34,676 bases of DNA, taken from assembly GCA_016790435.1 (NCBI GenBank), contig JAEUPE010000277.1, positions 1 through 34,676 on the forward strand, written 5' to 3'. Source of the DNA: Rubrivivax sp. (GTDB lineage: Bacteria; Pseudomonadota; Gammaproteobacteria; Burkholderiales; Burkholderiaceae_C). Under the pieces are notes generated by a model that was not told the origin of the DNA, ran no database searches, and saw only the letters and a program-made list of their open reading frames with translations. The position numbers were made by a program, and so were the translations under genes. Position 1 is the stretch's first letter. Each line of letters starts with the position of its first letter. Shown piece by piece: positions 26,724 through 34,367 of this stretch.

Positions 26724-29345
26724 ATGAACACCATCGAATCGACCCCTCCGTGCCGCCTGTGCGCGCTCATCCGCGCCGCGGGGCGCGCACTTCGCGTGGC
26801 GCTGCTGCCGCGCACCTTCGCGTTCATCGCCGCGCTGGCCGTGCTGGCGCTGATGGCGCCGACGGGCATGCCGCCGTTCTTCCCCCGGGCCAAGGCCAAA
26901 GCCGAAGCCCCTTCGGCCCCGGCCTCCGGCGCGGTGCCTGCCCTGGCATCTGGCGCGACCCTTGGCTCGACGCCGGCGCCGGCCGCGGTGTCGGCCGAGG
27001 CGCCCGCGCCACCGAAGGCAGCGGTTCCCGCGCCGGCCCGAGCGGCGGTTGCGGTTCCTGAAGCGGGCCCTGCCAGCACGGCGGGTTCAGCGGCGGTGGA
27101 GCCACCCAAGTGGCGGTTTCGCACGGCGAAGCTGCCCGACCTGGTGCTCGGCCAGCCCTGGGAGCCGCAGCCGATGCTCGAGCCGGGCGCGACTCCCTTC
27201 CGCATGACCTTCGAGCACAGGCCGCCGGAGTTGCAGTGGTTGAGTCTCGATGCCGAGAAGGGCATGCTCTACGGCAAGCCGACGCAAGTGGGCGGGCCCT
27301 GGTCCTTCGAGCTGAAGGTGGAGCCGCTGGGCAAGCCGGACCAGTTCATCTCGCAGAGCTACAGCCTCAAAGTCTTGCCGGCGGCGGGGCCCGGTCGAGC
27401 GGCCGTGGCAGCACCGAAACCGCGCGCGGCGCAAGCCGTGACCCGCCCCGAATTGCGAGGAGGGCCCTTCACCTATCGCATAGAAGAGGACCACCTGAAG
27501 GAACTGGCTGCGGCCCCCAAGACCAGGACCGCGCTCGAGGCCTTGATCAGCGAGGCCCGGGAGGCCCAGACCGCCGCGGCAGAGCCGGATGAGCGGGCGA
27601 AGTACGCCACGTGGGAAGCCCTGGCCCGGCGCGAAATGGAGGCCGGCCGGGCTGGCCCAGGGCCGAAGGGCCAAGGTGGCGAGCCCCCCCGCCTGGAAAA
27701 GTTGCTTGCCCCGCTGAAGGACATCGACTACCCGACGGAAGACCTCTTCCGCGACGCGCTGAAACTGGCGCTGTGTGCCCACTACGGGAAACCGCCGCGA
27801 GCAACAGGCACCTCCCCGGCCGGGGACAGCGGTGTGGGCTACGAAGCCGCAGACCTGGCTGCGTGCCGGAAGGCGATGTCGGAAGAAGGCCTCCGTCGGG
27901 TCGACGCCATCGTGGATCGCGCGCGCAAGGGACACCCGCCCGAGCGGCAGGGCGACTTCTCCTTGCGTGCAACGCCCGGTTGTGGCTGTGTCCCGCCGCG
28001 GAGCGAAGACGAGGTGATGGGGTTCGTTTCCTACTGGGGCACGACCGAGCAGCAGCAGGCGTGGAGAGCCGCCGCGGCGGCGGCTTCGGCCCCCACCAGA
28101 GGCGAAACGGCGCAGGTGCGCGAAGTCGACTTCAGCCTCTTCTCACGTATCAGCTACTTCGGTGCGGTGCTCAACGACGACGGACTCGTCGAATTGCCTG
28201 AGAAGGTGGGCCCGCCAGGGTGGCGGCTGGCGGACGAGGCGCATCGGCATGGCACGCGGGTGGATCTCGTGGTTCACCGCAGCCACTGGGAGACGTTCCT
28301 GCGTCGCGACGATCTGCCACGGCTGGCTGCCAGGGCGGCCAACAGCGCCATCGGCCTGCTTGGCGACCGGCAGCCCTCCGGCTGGCAGAAGCTGCTGCTC
28401 CCCTTCTGGCGCGAGGAGACCCATGCCTACGACGGCATCACGGTCTTCTTCGACAACGTGCCGACAGGCGACATGGCCGAGCCGTTCCTGGCCTTCCGCG
28501 AGGCCTTCCTCGAGCGCCTCGTCTCCGGCATGCAGGCCCGCAAGCGACGCTACGGGCTCAACGTCGTCGTGCCCGCGGAGCGCATGGCCGAGACAGGCCC
28601 GTACGCCTTCGAGAAACTGATCGATCTGGTCGAGAAGGCCGAGCCCGTGCGCACGAGCAAGAGGGTCGATGCCAATGAGAAGTCGCTGTACCAAGGGAAG
28701 ACCGACATCACCGTGACCTACCTGGTGCTGTTGCCCGAGCCCGCGAGCGTGCACAAGAAGGCGTTGCGGGAGCGGATCGACCGAGCGGACCCTCCCAAGG
28801 GTGGGCGGCGCGTGGCGTTGCTGGAGAGCCTGGTGCCCGTGCTGTTGCGCTCGCCGGCTGGGCAGCCGCCCTGGAGCAGGCAGCCGCCCAAACAGCAGTA
28901 CGAAGACGACGTGGCCTACATGAAGTGGAACTTCCTCGGCACGGCCCTTTGGGAATTGCCGGGGAGGGCCGATGGCGACCCAGAACGCGCCGAAACGCTG
29001 AGGAAGCTCTACAGGGTCGACAACCGCAGGCTGCCGGCCCTGTGCGACGTGGTCTGCCCGCAGCGCCTGTGGTTGCGTGTGCTGCTGCAGGCGCTGGTGG
29101 CGGCCGGCGTGGTCGCGTTCTCGCTGTGGTTCTTCAACTGTGCGGTGCGCGGCTGGGGCGTGCGCTACGAAGCGTTCCTCTGGATCGGCGGCGCCGTCAC
29201 CGTGCCGTTGGCGCTGGCGATGCTGGAGTGCGACCCGGCCCTGCACGAACTGAGCGAGAGCAACGTGCCGCTCATGGCCCTGGTGGCGTTGCTGTTCGCC
29301 GGTGGGCTCTACTGGAGCTTCAGGCTGCGCAGGGCGAGGCCGTGA
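26724..29345 (+). CDS. Membrane-anchored multidomain protein: Ig-like module plus degenerate GH18-like barrel
   Basis: An 873-residue protein. Visible in order: an N-terminal hydrophobic anchor (about 28-46), a Pro/Ala-rich linker (55-127), an Ig-like module with QWLSLDAEKGMLYGKPTQVG (171-190, the He_PIG-like pattern), a charged helical region (245-410), a GH18-like region (about 430-780), and three C-terminal transmembrane helices (about 784-805, 816-834, 848-866). The barrel landmarks GFVSYWG (433-439), SRISYFGAVL (474-483) and YDGITVFFDN (569-578) match beta strands 1, 2 and 4 of chitinase-type barrels. The catalytic DxxDxDxE, however, appears as DGITVFFD, lacking the middle acids and the Glu. 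It follows the ATPase by eight bases and uses the same codons. Envelope anchoring or wall binding is inferred; an active hydrolase is unlikely. Confidence 0.75.
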   Translation: MNTIESTPPCRLCALIRAAGRALRVALLPRTFAFIAALAVLALMAPTGMPPFFPRAKAKAEAPSAPASGAVPALASGATLGSTPAPAAVSAEAPAPPKAAVPAPARAAVAVPEAGPASTAGSAAVEPPKWRFRTAKLPDLVLGQPWEPQPMLEPGATPFRMTFEHRPPELQWLSLDAEKGMLYGKPTQVGGPWSFELKVEPLGKPDQFISQSYSLKVLPAAGPGRAAVAAPKPRAAQAVTRPELRGGPFTYRIEEDHLKELAAAPKTRTALEALISEAREAQTAAAEPDERAKYATWEALARREMEAGRAGPGPKGQGGEPPRLEKLLAPLKDIDYPTEDLFRDALKLALCAHYGKPPRATGTSPAGDSGVGYEAADLAACRKAMSEEGLRRVDAIVDRARKGHPPERQGDFSLRATPGCGCVPPRSEDEVMGFVSYWGTTEQQQAWRAAAAAASAPTRGETAQVREVDFSLFSRISYFGAVLNDDGLVELPEKVGPPGWRLADEAHRHGTRVDLVVHRSHWETFLRRDDLPRLAARAANSAIGLLGDRQPSGWQKLLLPFWREETHAYDGITVFFDNVPTGDMAEPFLAFREAFLERLVSGMQARKRRYGLNVVVPAERMAETGPYAFEKLIDLVEKAEPVRTSKRVDANEKSLYQGKTDITVTYLVLLPEPASVHKKALRERIDRADPPKGGRRVALLESLVPVLLRSPAGQPPWSRQPPKQQYEDDVAYMKWNFLGTALWELPGRADGDPERAETLRKLYRVDNRRLPALCDVVCPQRLWLRVLLQALVAAGVVAFSLWFFNCAVRGWGVRYEAFLWIGGAVTVPLALAMLECDPALHELSESNVPLMALVALLFAGGLYWSFRLRRARP

Positions 29346-29347
29346 CG

Positions 29348-29428
29348 ATGCCTATGCGCAAGACGCAGGTGGATTGCGCGCGGTGCGCCAACTTGTTGCA
29401 GGAGGATGGTGATGAAGACTTTCTCTGA
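29348..29428 (+). CDS. 26-residue frame with CxxC, overlapping the DUF4157 gene start
   Basis: ATG 29348 lies two bases after the membrane-protein stop. The product MPMRKTQVDCARCANLLQED plus GDEDFL has a Cys-x-x-Cys and an acidic tail. The frame runs over the ribosome-binding site and first codons of the DUF4157 gene, so it may act as a coupling leader. It has no recognisable homologue by eye and may be chance. Confidence 0.3.
   Translation: MPMRKTQVDCARCANLLQEDGDEDFL
29400..29405 (+). promoter_or_regulatory. Consensus Shine-Dalgarno AGGAGG that selects the DUF4157 start
   Basis: AGGAGG abuts an ATG at 29406 with no spacer, but stands six bases from the in-frame ATG at 29412. That spacing is normal, so 29412 is the probable initiation codon. 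With the sheath gene this is one of two full-consensus sites in the operon. Confidence 0.7.
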
Positions 29429-30377
29429 CGGGCGCCACGCGGCGCCAGCGCGGCGTCCGGCTGCGTCGCCTGACATGACGCACGGCACGACTGGCAACGC
29501 CAGCCGGCACGCCCGTGACATCGCACAGCGCGAGCGCATCGACCGTGCGTTCGGCGGCCCGATGCAGCGTGTGGAGGACGAAGACGAGCTGCAAAGGAGG
29601 ACCGCAGACACGATGCAACGGCGGGAGGACGACGAGGAACCGCTGCAAGGCCGCTTTGGCACGGCGCAGCGGCAAGACACCGAGGAAGAGGAGCCGCTGC
29701 AGGCGCGGGCCGAGGCCGGGCCCGCGCCGGGCCCGACATCGGCCGCGAGCAGCCCGGGCGGCCTGCCTGTGGGCCTACGACAAGGCATCGAGAGCCTTTC
29801 GGGCATGGACCTGTCCGACGTTCGGGTGCACACCGGTTCGTCAAGGCCGGCGGAAATCCAGGCGCTTGCCTACACGCAGGGCAACGAGATCCATGTCGCG
29901 CCGGGGCAGGAGCAGCACCTGCCGCATGAGGCGTGGCACGTGGTGCAGCAGCGGCAGGGGCGGGTGCGGCCGACAAGGCAGATGAAGGATGGGGTCCAGG
30001 TGAACGACGAACCGGCCTTGGAACAAGAAGCGGACGCGATGGGGGCGAAGGCGTCATCGACTCACGAAAACAAGGTGGCGCGAACAGACCGCACGCCTCC
30101 AGCAGAAGCCCATGTGGGCAGGGCACCCCTTCAGCGTGAAAGCGCTGTAGGTGAGTACCATTTATCGCGCACCCCGCTTCAGTGTTCGGTCGTTCAACGG
30201 GGCGCCGCAGAGCCTGAGCAGGTTAGAGCGCTTCCTGCTCGTCCCAACCGGGCAGCCGATGTCAGAGCGCAGGTGGGAAACGCAGCACCGGCAGAAGTCG
30301 ACGTTGTGACCTTCTTGGCCGAACGGATACGCGAGTTAGTTGCGAGGCTTGCATCTCTCTTCCGAGGTCCAGAATGA
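29412..30377 (+). CDS. DUF4157 (eCIS core) metallopeptidase-like protein, candidate cargo
   Basis: A 321-residue protein. An N-terminal low-complexity region (1-105) carries acidic runs interrupted by Leu-Gln/Met-Gln-Arg motifs ([22 protein letters not shown] twice). The DUF4157 domain (about 116-212) has [20 protein letters not shown] (121-140), [10 protein letters not shown] and the zinc motif HEAWH (172-176), with a later [12 protein letters not shown] as likely extra ligand. A tail of about 110 residues repeats PLQR/PLQC motifs and ends in a short amphipathic helix. DUF4157 marks eCIS-associated effectors and loading or processing proteins. No toxin domain is visible after it. The 3' third shows more A/T-ending codons than its neighbours. 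A protease, an adaptor for an effector now lost, or a short effector are all possible. Confidence 0.85.
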   Translation: MKTFSDGRHAAPARRPAASPDMTHGTTGNASRHARDIAQRERIDRAFGGPMQRVEDEDELQRRTADTMQRREDDEEPLQGRFGTAQRQDTEEEEPLQARAEAGPAPGPTSAASSPGGLPVGLRQGIESLSGMDLSDVRVHTGSSRPAEIQALAYTQGNEIHVAPGQEQHLPHEAWHVVQQRQGRVRPTRQMKDGVQVNDEPALEQEADAMGAKASSTHENKVARTDRTPPAEAHVGRAPLQRESAVGEYHLSRTPLQCSVVQRGAAEPEQVRALPARPNRAADVRAQVGNAAPAEVDVVTFLAERIRELVARLASLFRGPE

Positions 30378-30411
30378 CGACGAATTGACTCGCGTTCTTA
30401 GGGATGGTCTG

Positions 30412-30621
30412 ATGGCACGGAACGACAGGAAGCCAGCCGCCCGGCAAGAGCACCACACCGTTGCAGATTGGCAAGCGATTGCAGCGCAGCAGATCACGGT
30501 CGTCTCGTCAGGCAGCCGGTCCAGCGCGCCATCCAGCCGAGCGAACTCGCGGTACAGCGGCACGTCGTGCAGCGCCTCTTCCATCGCCGGGTCGCTCAGC
30601 CCGAACCACTGCTGCAGGTAG
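30412..30621 (+). pseudogene. 5' remnant of a small gene following the DUF4157 gene, cut by IS5 debris
   Basis: ATG 30412 follows the DUF4157 stop by 34 bases and has AGGGA (30400-30404) at normal distance. The first 27 codons give a plausible basic, helical start (MARNDRKPAARQEHHTVADW, then QAIAAQQ). From about 30492 the frame runs antisense through an IS5 transposase fragment into Ser-rich nonsense. The original gene was probably an effector, immunity or accessory gene of the cluster; only its start remains. Confidence 0.45.
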
Positions 30622-30727
30622 TGGACGCGCAGCATCGTCTGGATGCCGAATGGAGGGCGGCCGGTCTTGGCCTTGGGTAGTGCGGCTGGACGATCTGCAC
30701 AAGCACGTCCCACGGCACCACACGGGG
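30492..30727 (-). mobile_element. IS5-family transposase fragment, truncated and frameshifted
   Basis: Read on the minus strand, this gives VVPWDVLVQIVQPHYP and, in another frame, KAKTGRPPFGIQTMLRVHYL, QQWFGLSDPAMEEALHDVPL and LDRLPDETTV. This is the N-terminal domain of IS5-family transposases. The frame change falls at 30675-30677, where three G are found and four are expected (CACTACCCC on the minus strand). A stop precedes the VVPW part. The catalytic DDE region and terminal repeats are absent. The element is dead and marks a past insertion followed by deletion. Confidence 0.82.
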
Positions 30728-30868
30728 TCAGCACGGCGTTATGCGGACCTTCCCTAAACCCTCACACACGCGTCGACAAGTGTTCGCTGCGTCAAAGCGG
30801 AGCACCCATCGACAAGCGAGTCCCGCTGATCGGTCGCGCTTGAAACTGTTACGCGCCGTTCGCTCTGT
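30728..30868. other. Intergenic stretch between IS5 debris and trpS end, nothing assigned
   Basis: No coding pattern, no clear inverted repeat with a T-tract and no IS terminal repeat is visible. It may include decayed IS5 end sequence, and both flanking transcription units end near here. Confidence 0.4.
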
Positions 30869-32095
30869 TCAGTAGTCCAGCCCCATCGCCGCCCGCACGT
30901 CCTTCATCGTCTGCCGCGCCACCACGCGCGCGCGTTCGGTGCCGTTCTCGACGATCCAGTGCACCTTCTTCGGCTCGGCCATCAGTGCTGCGGCGCGTTC
31001 GCGCCAGGGCTTCTGTTGCGCCACGACGGCGTCGATGACCGGCTGCTTGCACTCCAGGCAGCCAATGCCCGCGCTCTTGCAGCCCTGCTGCACCCAGTCC
31101 TTCGTGTTCTTGTCGCTGTAGGAGACGTGGAAGTGCCACACCGGGCACTTGGCGGGGTCGCCGGGGTCGGTGCGGCGCACGCGCGCGGGGTCGGTGGCCA
31201 TGCCGCGGATCTTCTTGGTCACCGTCTCGGCATCGTCGCGCATGAGCACGGCGTTGCCGTAGCTCTTGCTCATCTTGGCGCCGTCGAGGCCGGGCAGCTT
31301 CAGCACCTCGGTGTGCAGGGCCTGCGGCTCGACGAGCACGCTGCGGCCGCCGCCCTTGAGGTGGCCGAGCAGCAGCTCGGTCTCCATCTCGCTCCAGCCG
31401 CCGGGCAGGGTGCCGGCGGCCAGCGCAGCGGCGTTGCGGCGCACGAGCGCCTCGCCTTTGGCCCATGCCTCCTGCGAGCCGGTCTCGCCGAAGGCCTTGC
31501 GCTGCTTGTCGTAGTAGCGCTGGTCGTCCTTCGAGAACTTGGCCAGCGCGGCGGCCACGCCGCCCTCGAAGCCGGCACCGCGGCCGTAGAGGTGGTTGAA
31601 GCGGCGCGCCACCTCGCGCGTCAGCTCGACGTGGCTGCTCTGGTCTTCGCCCACCGGCACGTAGGTGGCCTTGTAGATGAGGATGTCGGCCGCCTGCAGC
31701 AGCGGGTAGCCGAGGAAGCCGTAGGTCGCGAGGTCGCGGTCCTTGAGCTTCTCCATCTGGTCCTTGTAGGTCGGCACGCGCTCGAGCCAGCCGAGCGGCG
31801 TGCCCATGGCCAAGAGCGTGAAGAGCTCGGCGTGCTCGGGCAGGCGGCTTTGCAGGAAGATGGTGCTCTTGTCCGGGTCCAGGCCCGCGGCGAGCCAGTC
31901 GATCACCATGTCGTAGACGCTCTGGCCGATGACCTCGCGTTCTTCGTAGTGCGTGGTGAGTGCGTGCCAGTCGGCGACGAAGAAGAAGCACTCGTGCTCG
32001 TCCTGCAGCCGCACCCAGTTCTTGAGCGCGCCGAGATAGTGGCCGAGGTGCATGCTGCCGGTGGGGCGCATGCCGGAGAGGACGCGGGTTCGCAT
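30869..32095 (-). CDS. trpS: Tryptophan--tRNA ligase
   Basis: The 408-residue class I aminoacyl-tRNA synthetase charges tRNA-Trp with tryptophan in the cytoplasm. It begins MRTRVLSGMRPTGSMHLGHY with the HIGH-equivalent HLGH (17-20), has PLLQAADILIYKATYVPVGE (137-156), then LPGLDGAKMSKSYGN with the KMSKS loop. A region after the KMSKS loop includes Cys-rich CKSAGIGCLECKQP, as in the longer TrpS form of Burkholderiales and relatives (about 400 residues against about 334 in E. coli). The start at 32095 is preferred to 32116 because family similarity begins at MRTRVLSG. It is divergent from purN. Core housekeeping gene, so it marks the end of the variable region. Confidence 0.96.
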   Translation of the reverse strand: MRTRVLSGMRPTGSMHLGHYLGALKNWVRLQDEHECFFFVADWHALTTHYEEREVIGQSVYDMVIDWLAAGLDPDKSTIFLQSRLPEHAELFTLLAMGTPLGWLERVPTYKDQMEKLKDRDLATYGFLGYPLLQAADILIYKATYVPVGEDQSSHVELTREVARRFNHLYGRGAGFEGGVAAALAKFSKDDQRYYDKQRKAFGETGSQEAWAKGEALVRRNAAALAAGTLPGGWSEMETELLLGHLKGGGRSVLVEPQALHTEVLKLPGLDGAKMSKSYGNAVLMRDDAETVTKKIRGMATDPARVRRTDPGDPAKCPVWHFHVSYSDKNTKDWVQQGCKSAGIGCLECKQPVIDAVVAQQKPWRERAAALMAEPKKVHWIVENGTERARVVARQTMKDVRAAMGLDY

Positions 32096-32194
32096 GACGA
32101 GTGGCGGGTCGGGCAACGAAGGGCTGCGATTCTCTCAGAGCGTTCCGAGGCCGTCGCAGCGCCGGCCTCGCGCGGGGCGGCCGGTGCGCGCCAC

Positions 32195-32200
32195 TACACT
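32195..32200 (+). promoter_or_regulatory. Possible -10 box (TACACT) before purN
   Basis: TACACT lies ten bases before the purN ATG, in the 115-base divergent gap with trpS. No good -35 is seen 17 bases upstream. Such -10-only sites with short leaders are frequent in high-GC Burkholderiales, but the evidence here is weak. Confidence 0.25.
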
Positions 32201-32210
32201 CTCGCGCCCG

Positions 32211-32837
32211 ATGAAGCGCATCGTCATCCTCGTCTCCGGCCGCGGCTCCAACATGCAGGCCATCGTCTCGCGTTGCCGCAGCGAGGGCTGGCCGGCCGAT
32301 GTGGCGGCCGTGCTGGCCGATCGCGGCTCGGCAGCGGGGCTGGCCTGGGCGGCGGAGCAGGGCATCGCCACTGCGGCGGTCGAGTTCAAGGCCTACGGCC
32401 GTCGCGAGGACTTCGACGCGGCGCTGGCCGAGGCCATCGACGCGCATGCGCCCGATCTCGTGGTGCTCGCCGGGTTCATGCGCATCCTCGGGGCCGAGTT
32501 CGTGCGCCGCTACGAGGGTCGGATGCTCAACATCCATCCCTCGCTGCTGCCGGCGTTTCCGGGGCTGCACACCCACCGGCGCGCGCTCGAGGCGGGCTGC
32601 AAGGCCGTGGGCGCCACGGTGCATCTCGTGACCCCCGAACTGGACCACGGCCCCATCGTCATGCAGAGCGTGGTACCGGTGCGCGCCGGCGACGACGAGG
32701 CGGCGCTGGCCGCGCGGGTGCTCGCCACCGAGCACATGATCTACCCGCTCAGCGTGCGCTGGTTCGTCGAAGGCGAGCTGGAAGTCGAGGGCGGCCTGGT
32801 ACGCCACCGGCGCGGCGCCTCGCAGTTGCTGGCCTGA
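32211..32837 (+). CDS. purN: Phosphoribosylglycinamide formyltransferase
   Basis: A 208-residue GAR transformylase, which transfers the formyl group from 10-formyltetrahydrofolate to glycinamide ribonucleotide in step three of purine synthesis. It opens MKRIVILVSGRGSNMQAIVS with the phosphate-binding SGRGSN (9-14). It contains LVVLAGFMRILG, then the catalytic Asn-x-His region MLNIHPSLLPAFPGLHTHRR and the later Asp of the triad in VTPELDHGPIV. Length is that of the E. coli enzyme. ATG 32211 is chosen from the family N-terminus; the open frame further left crosses the trpS promoter region. Confidence 0.96.
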   Translation: MKRIVILVSGRGSNMQAIVSRCRSEGWPADVAAVLADRGSAAGLAWAAEQGIATAAVEFKAYGRREDFDAALAEAIDAHAPDLVVLAGFMRILGAEFVRRYEGRMLNIHPSLLPAFPGLHTHRRALEAGCKAVGATVHLVTPELDHGPIVMQSVVPVRAGDDEAALAARVLATEHMIYPLSVRWFVEGELEVEGGLVRHRRGASQLLA

Positions 32838-32909
32838 GGGCTCGCCGAGACGCTCCACGCGCCCGCGGCCGCACGACCCACGGTTCTGTACTCTCTTCCA
32901 CCGGACCCC

Positions 32910-34241
32910 ATGCACCCTGGCGCCCTGCTCGACCTGGCCACCGACCTGCTGCACGCGGTGCTGAAGTTCGAGCAACCGGCCGACGCCGTGGTCTCGGCGT
33001 TCTTCCGCGGCCACCGAGCGCTCGGCGCGCGCGAACGGCACGCGCTGGCCGAGACGGCCTACGCTGTGCTGCGCGAGCGGCTGCTGCTGCAGCACCTGGC
33101 CGGGCTCGGCAAGACGGGCGAGGGCGGCAAGGGCGGCACGGGCGTGAAGGCTCTCAAGGGGCAGAAGGGACAGAAGGGCGCAGGCGCCATGCTGGAACGG
33201 CGCCTCGCCATGCTCGCCTGGCAGGGGTCGCCGACCTTCCTGCGCGGGGCGCTCGGCCCGCACGAGGCGCAGTGGCTCGAGGAGGTGCAACGCGTCGATC
33301 GCGCTGCGCTGCCAGAGAAGCTGCGCCACAACCTGCCCGACTGGCTGGCGGGGGCGCTGCACGGGTCGCTCGGCGACCAGTTCTGGCCGCTCGCGGAGGC
33401 ACTCAACCGGCCGGCGCCGCTGGACCTGCGAGTCAACGTCCTCAAGGCCAAGCGCGAGGAGGCCCAGGCGGCGCTGGCGGCGGCGGGCATCGTCGCCCAG
33501 TCGACGCCGTACTCGCCCTGGGGCCTGCGCGTCGAGGGCAAGCCGGCCCTCAACAAGGCCGCCCCGTTCGTCGACGGCTGGGTCGAGGTGCAGGACGAGG
33601 GCAGCCAGTTGCTGGCGCTGCTGACCGACGCCAAGCGCGGCGAGATGGTGGTCGACTTCTGCGCCGGCGCCGGCGGCAAGACGCTCGCCCTGGGCGCATC
33701 GATGCGCAACACGGGGCGCCTCTACGCGTTCGATGTCTCGGGGCACCGGCTCGATGCGCTGAAGCCGCGCCTGGCGCGCAGCGGGCTGTCCAACGTGCAT
33801 CCGGTGCAGATCGCGCACGAGCGCGACGATCGCGTCAAGCGCCTGGGGGGCAAGATCGACCGCGTGCTCGTCGATGCGCCCTGCTCGGGGCTGGGCACGC
33901 TGCGCCGCAACCCCGACCTGAAGTGGCGCCAGTCGCCGAAGGCGGTGCAGGAACTGCAGGAGAAGCAGCGCCAGATCCTGGCCGCCGCGGCGAAGCTGCT
34001 CAAGCCCGGCGGGCGGCTGGTCTACGCCACCTGCAGCCTGCTGGCGGCCGAGAACGAGGAAGTGGTGCAGGCGTTCGACGCCGAGATGGCGGGGGATTTC
34101 GAATCCTTGCCGGTGCTGGAACTTCTGCAGGCGCTGAAGGTTCCCGAGGCCGACAGCCTGGTGGCGGGAAACTGGCTGCGTTTGTGGCCCCACCGGCACC
34201 AGACCGACGGGTTCTTCGCGGCCGTCTGGCGACGCCGCTGA
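32910..34241 (+). CDS. rsmB: RsmB-type rRNA (cytosine-C5) methyltransferase
   Basis: A 443-residue S-adenosylmethionine-dependent m5C RNA methyltransferase of the NOL1/NOP2/Sun family. The N-terminal part resembles an NusB/RsmB-like RNA-binding domain. The catalytic half shows the AdoMet loop VVDFCAGAGGKTLALGA (about 248-264), motif IV DAPCSGLGTLRRNP (about 322-335) and motif VI YATCSLLAAENE (about 372-383), with both catalytic Cys residues present. An unusual Gly/Lys-rich tract occupies about residues 65-93, between the two N-terminal parts. It starts 72 bases after purN with a possible -10 TACTCT at 32889-32894. The specificity (16S C967 in E. coli RsmB) is assigned by family only. Confidence 0.85.
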   Translation: MHPGALLDLATDLLHAVLKFEQPADAVVSAFFRGHRALGARERHALAETAYAVLRERLLLQHLAGLGKTGEGGKGGTGVKALKGQKGQKGAGAMLERRLAMLAWQGSPTFLRGALGPHEAQWLEEVQRVDRAALPEKLRHNLPDWLAGALHGSLGDQFWPLAEALNRPAPLDLRVNVLKAKREEAQAALAAAGIVAQSTPYSPWGLRVEGKPALNKAAPFVDGWVEVQDEGSQLLALLTDAKRGEMVVDFCAGAGGKTLALGASMRNTGRLYAFDVSGHRLDALKPRLARSGLSNVHPVQIAHERDDRVKRLGGKIDRVLVDAPCSGLGTLRRNPDLKWRQSPKAVQELQEKQRQILAAAAKLLKPGGRLVYATCSLLAAENEEVVQAFDAEMAGDFESLPVLELLQALKVPEADSLVAGNWLRLWPHRHQTDGFFAAVWRRR

Positions 34242-34317
34242 AGACACCGGCGAATCAGGGGGTTTTCAAGGGCTTTTCCCTCGGGTGAGCCCCCCATCGA
34301 GTGGCAGGTCCCGCCGG

Positions 34318-34323
34318 TAGAAT
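34318..34323 (+). promoter_or_regulatory. Probable -10 box (TAGAAT) of the desaturase gene
   Basis: TAGAAT matches the sigma-70 -10 consensus at five of six positions and lies about 45 bases before the ATG at 34368. The -35 position carries no recognisable TTGACA, so confidence is limited. Confidence 0.4.
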
Positions 34324-34367
34324 GGGGCTTCCTGACAACCCTTGCCGGTCTGCCGACCGGACACTCG

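Noticed and set aside
6887..30377. Type VI secretion system or complete prophage
   Set aside because: No TssJLM membrane complex, ClpV, capsid, portal, terminase or integrase genes; DUF4255, DUF5908, CIS_TMP, a Pvc15-like ATPase and DUF4157 point to eCIS.
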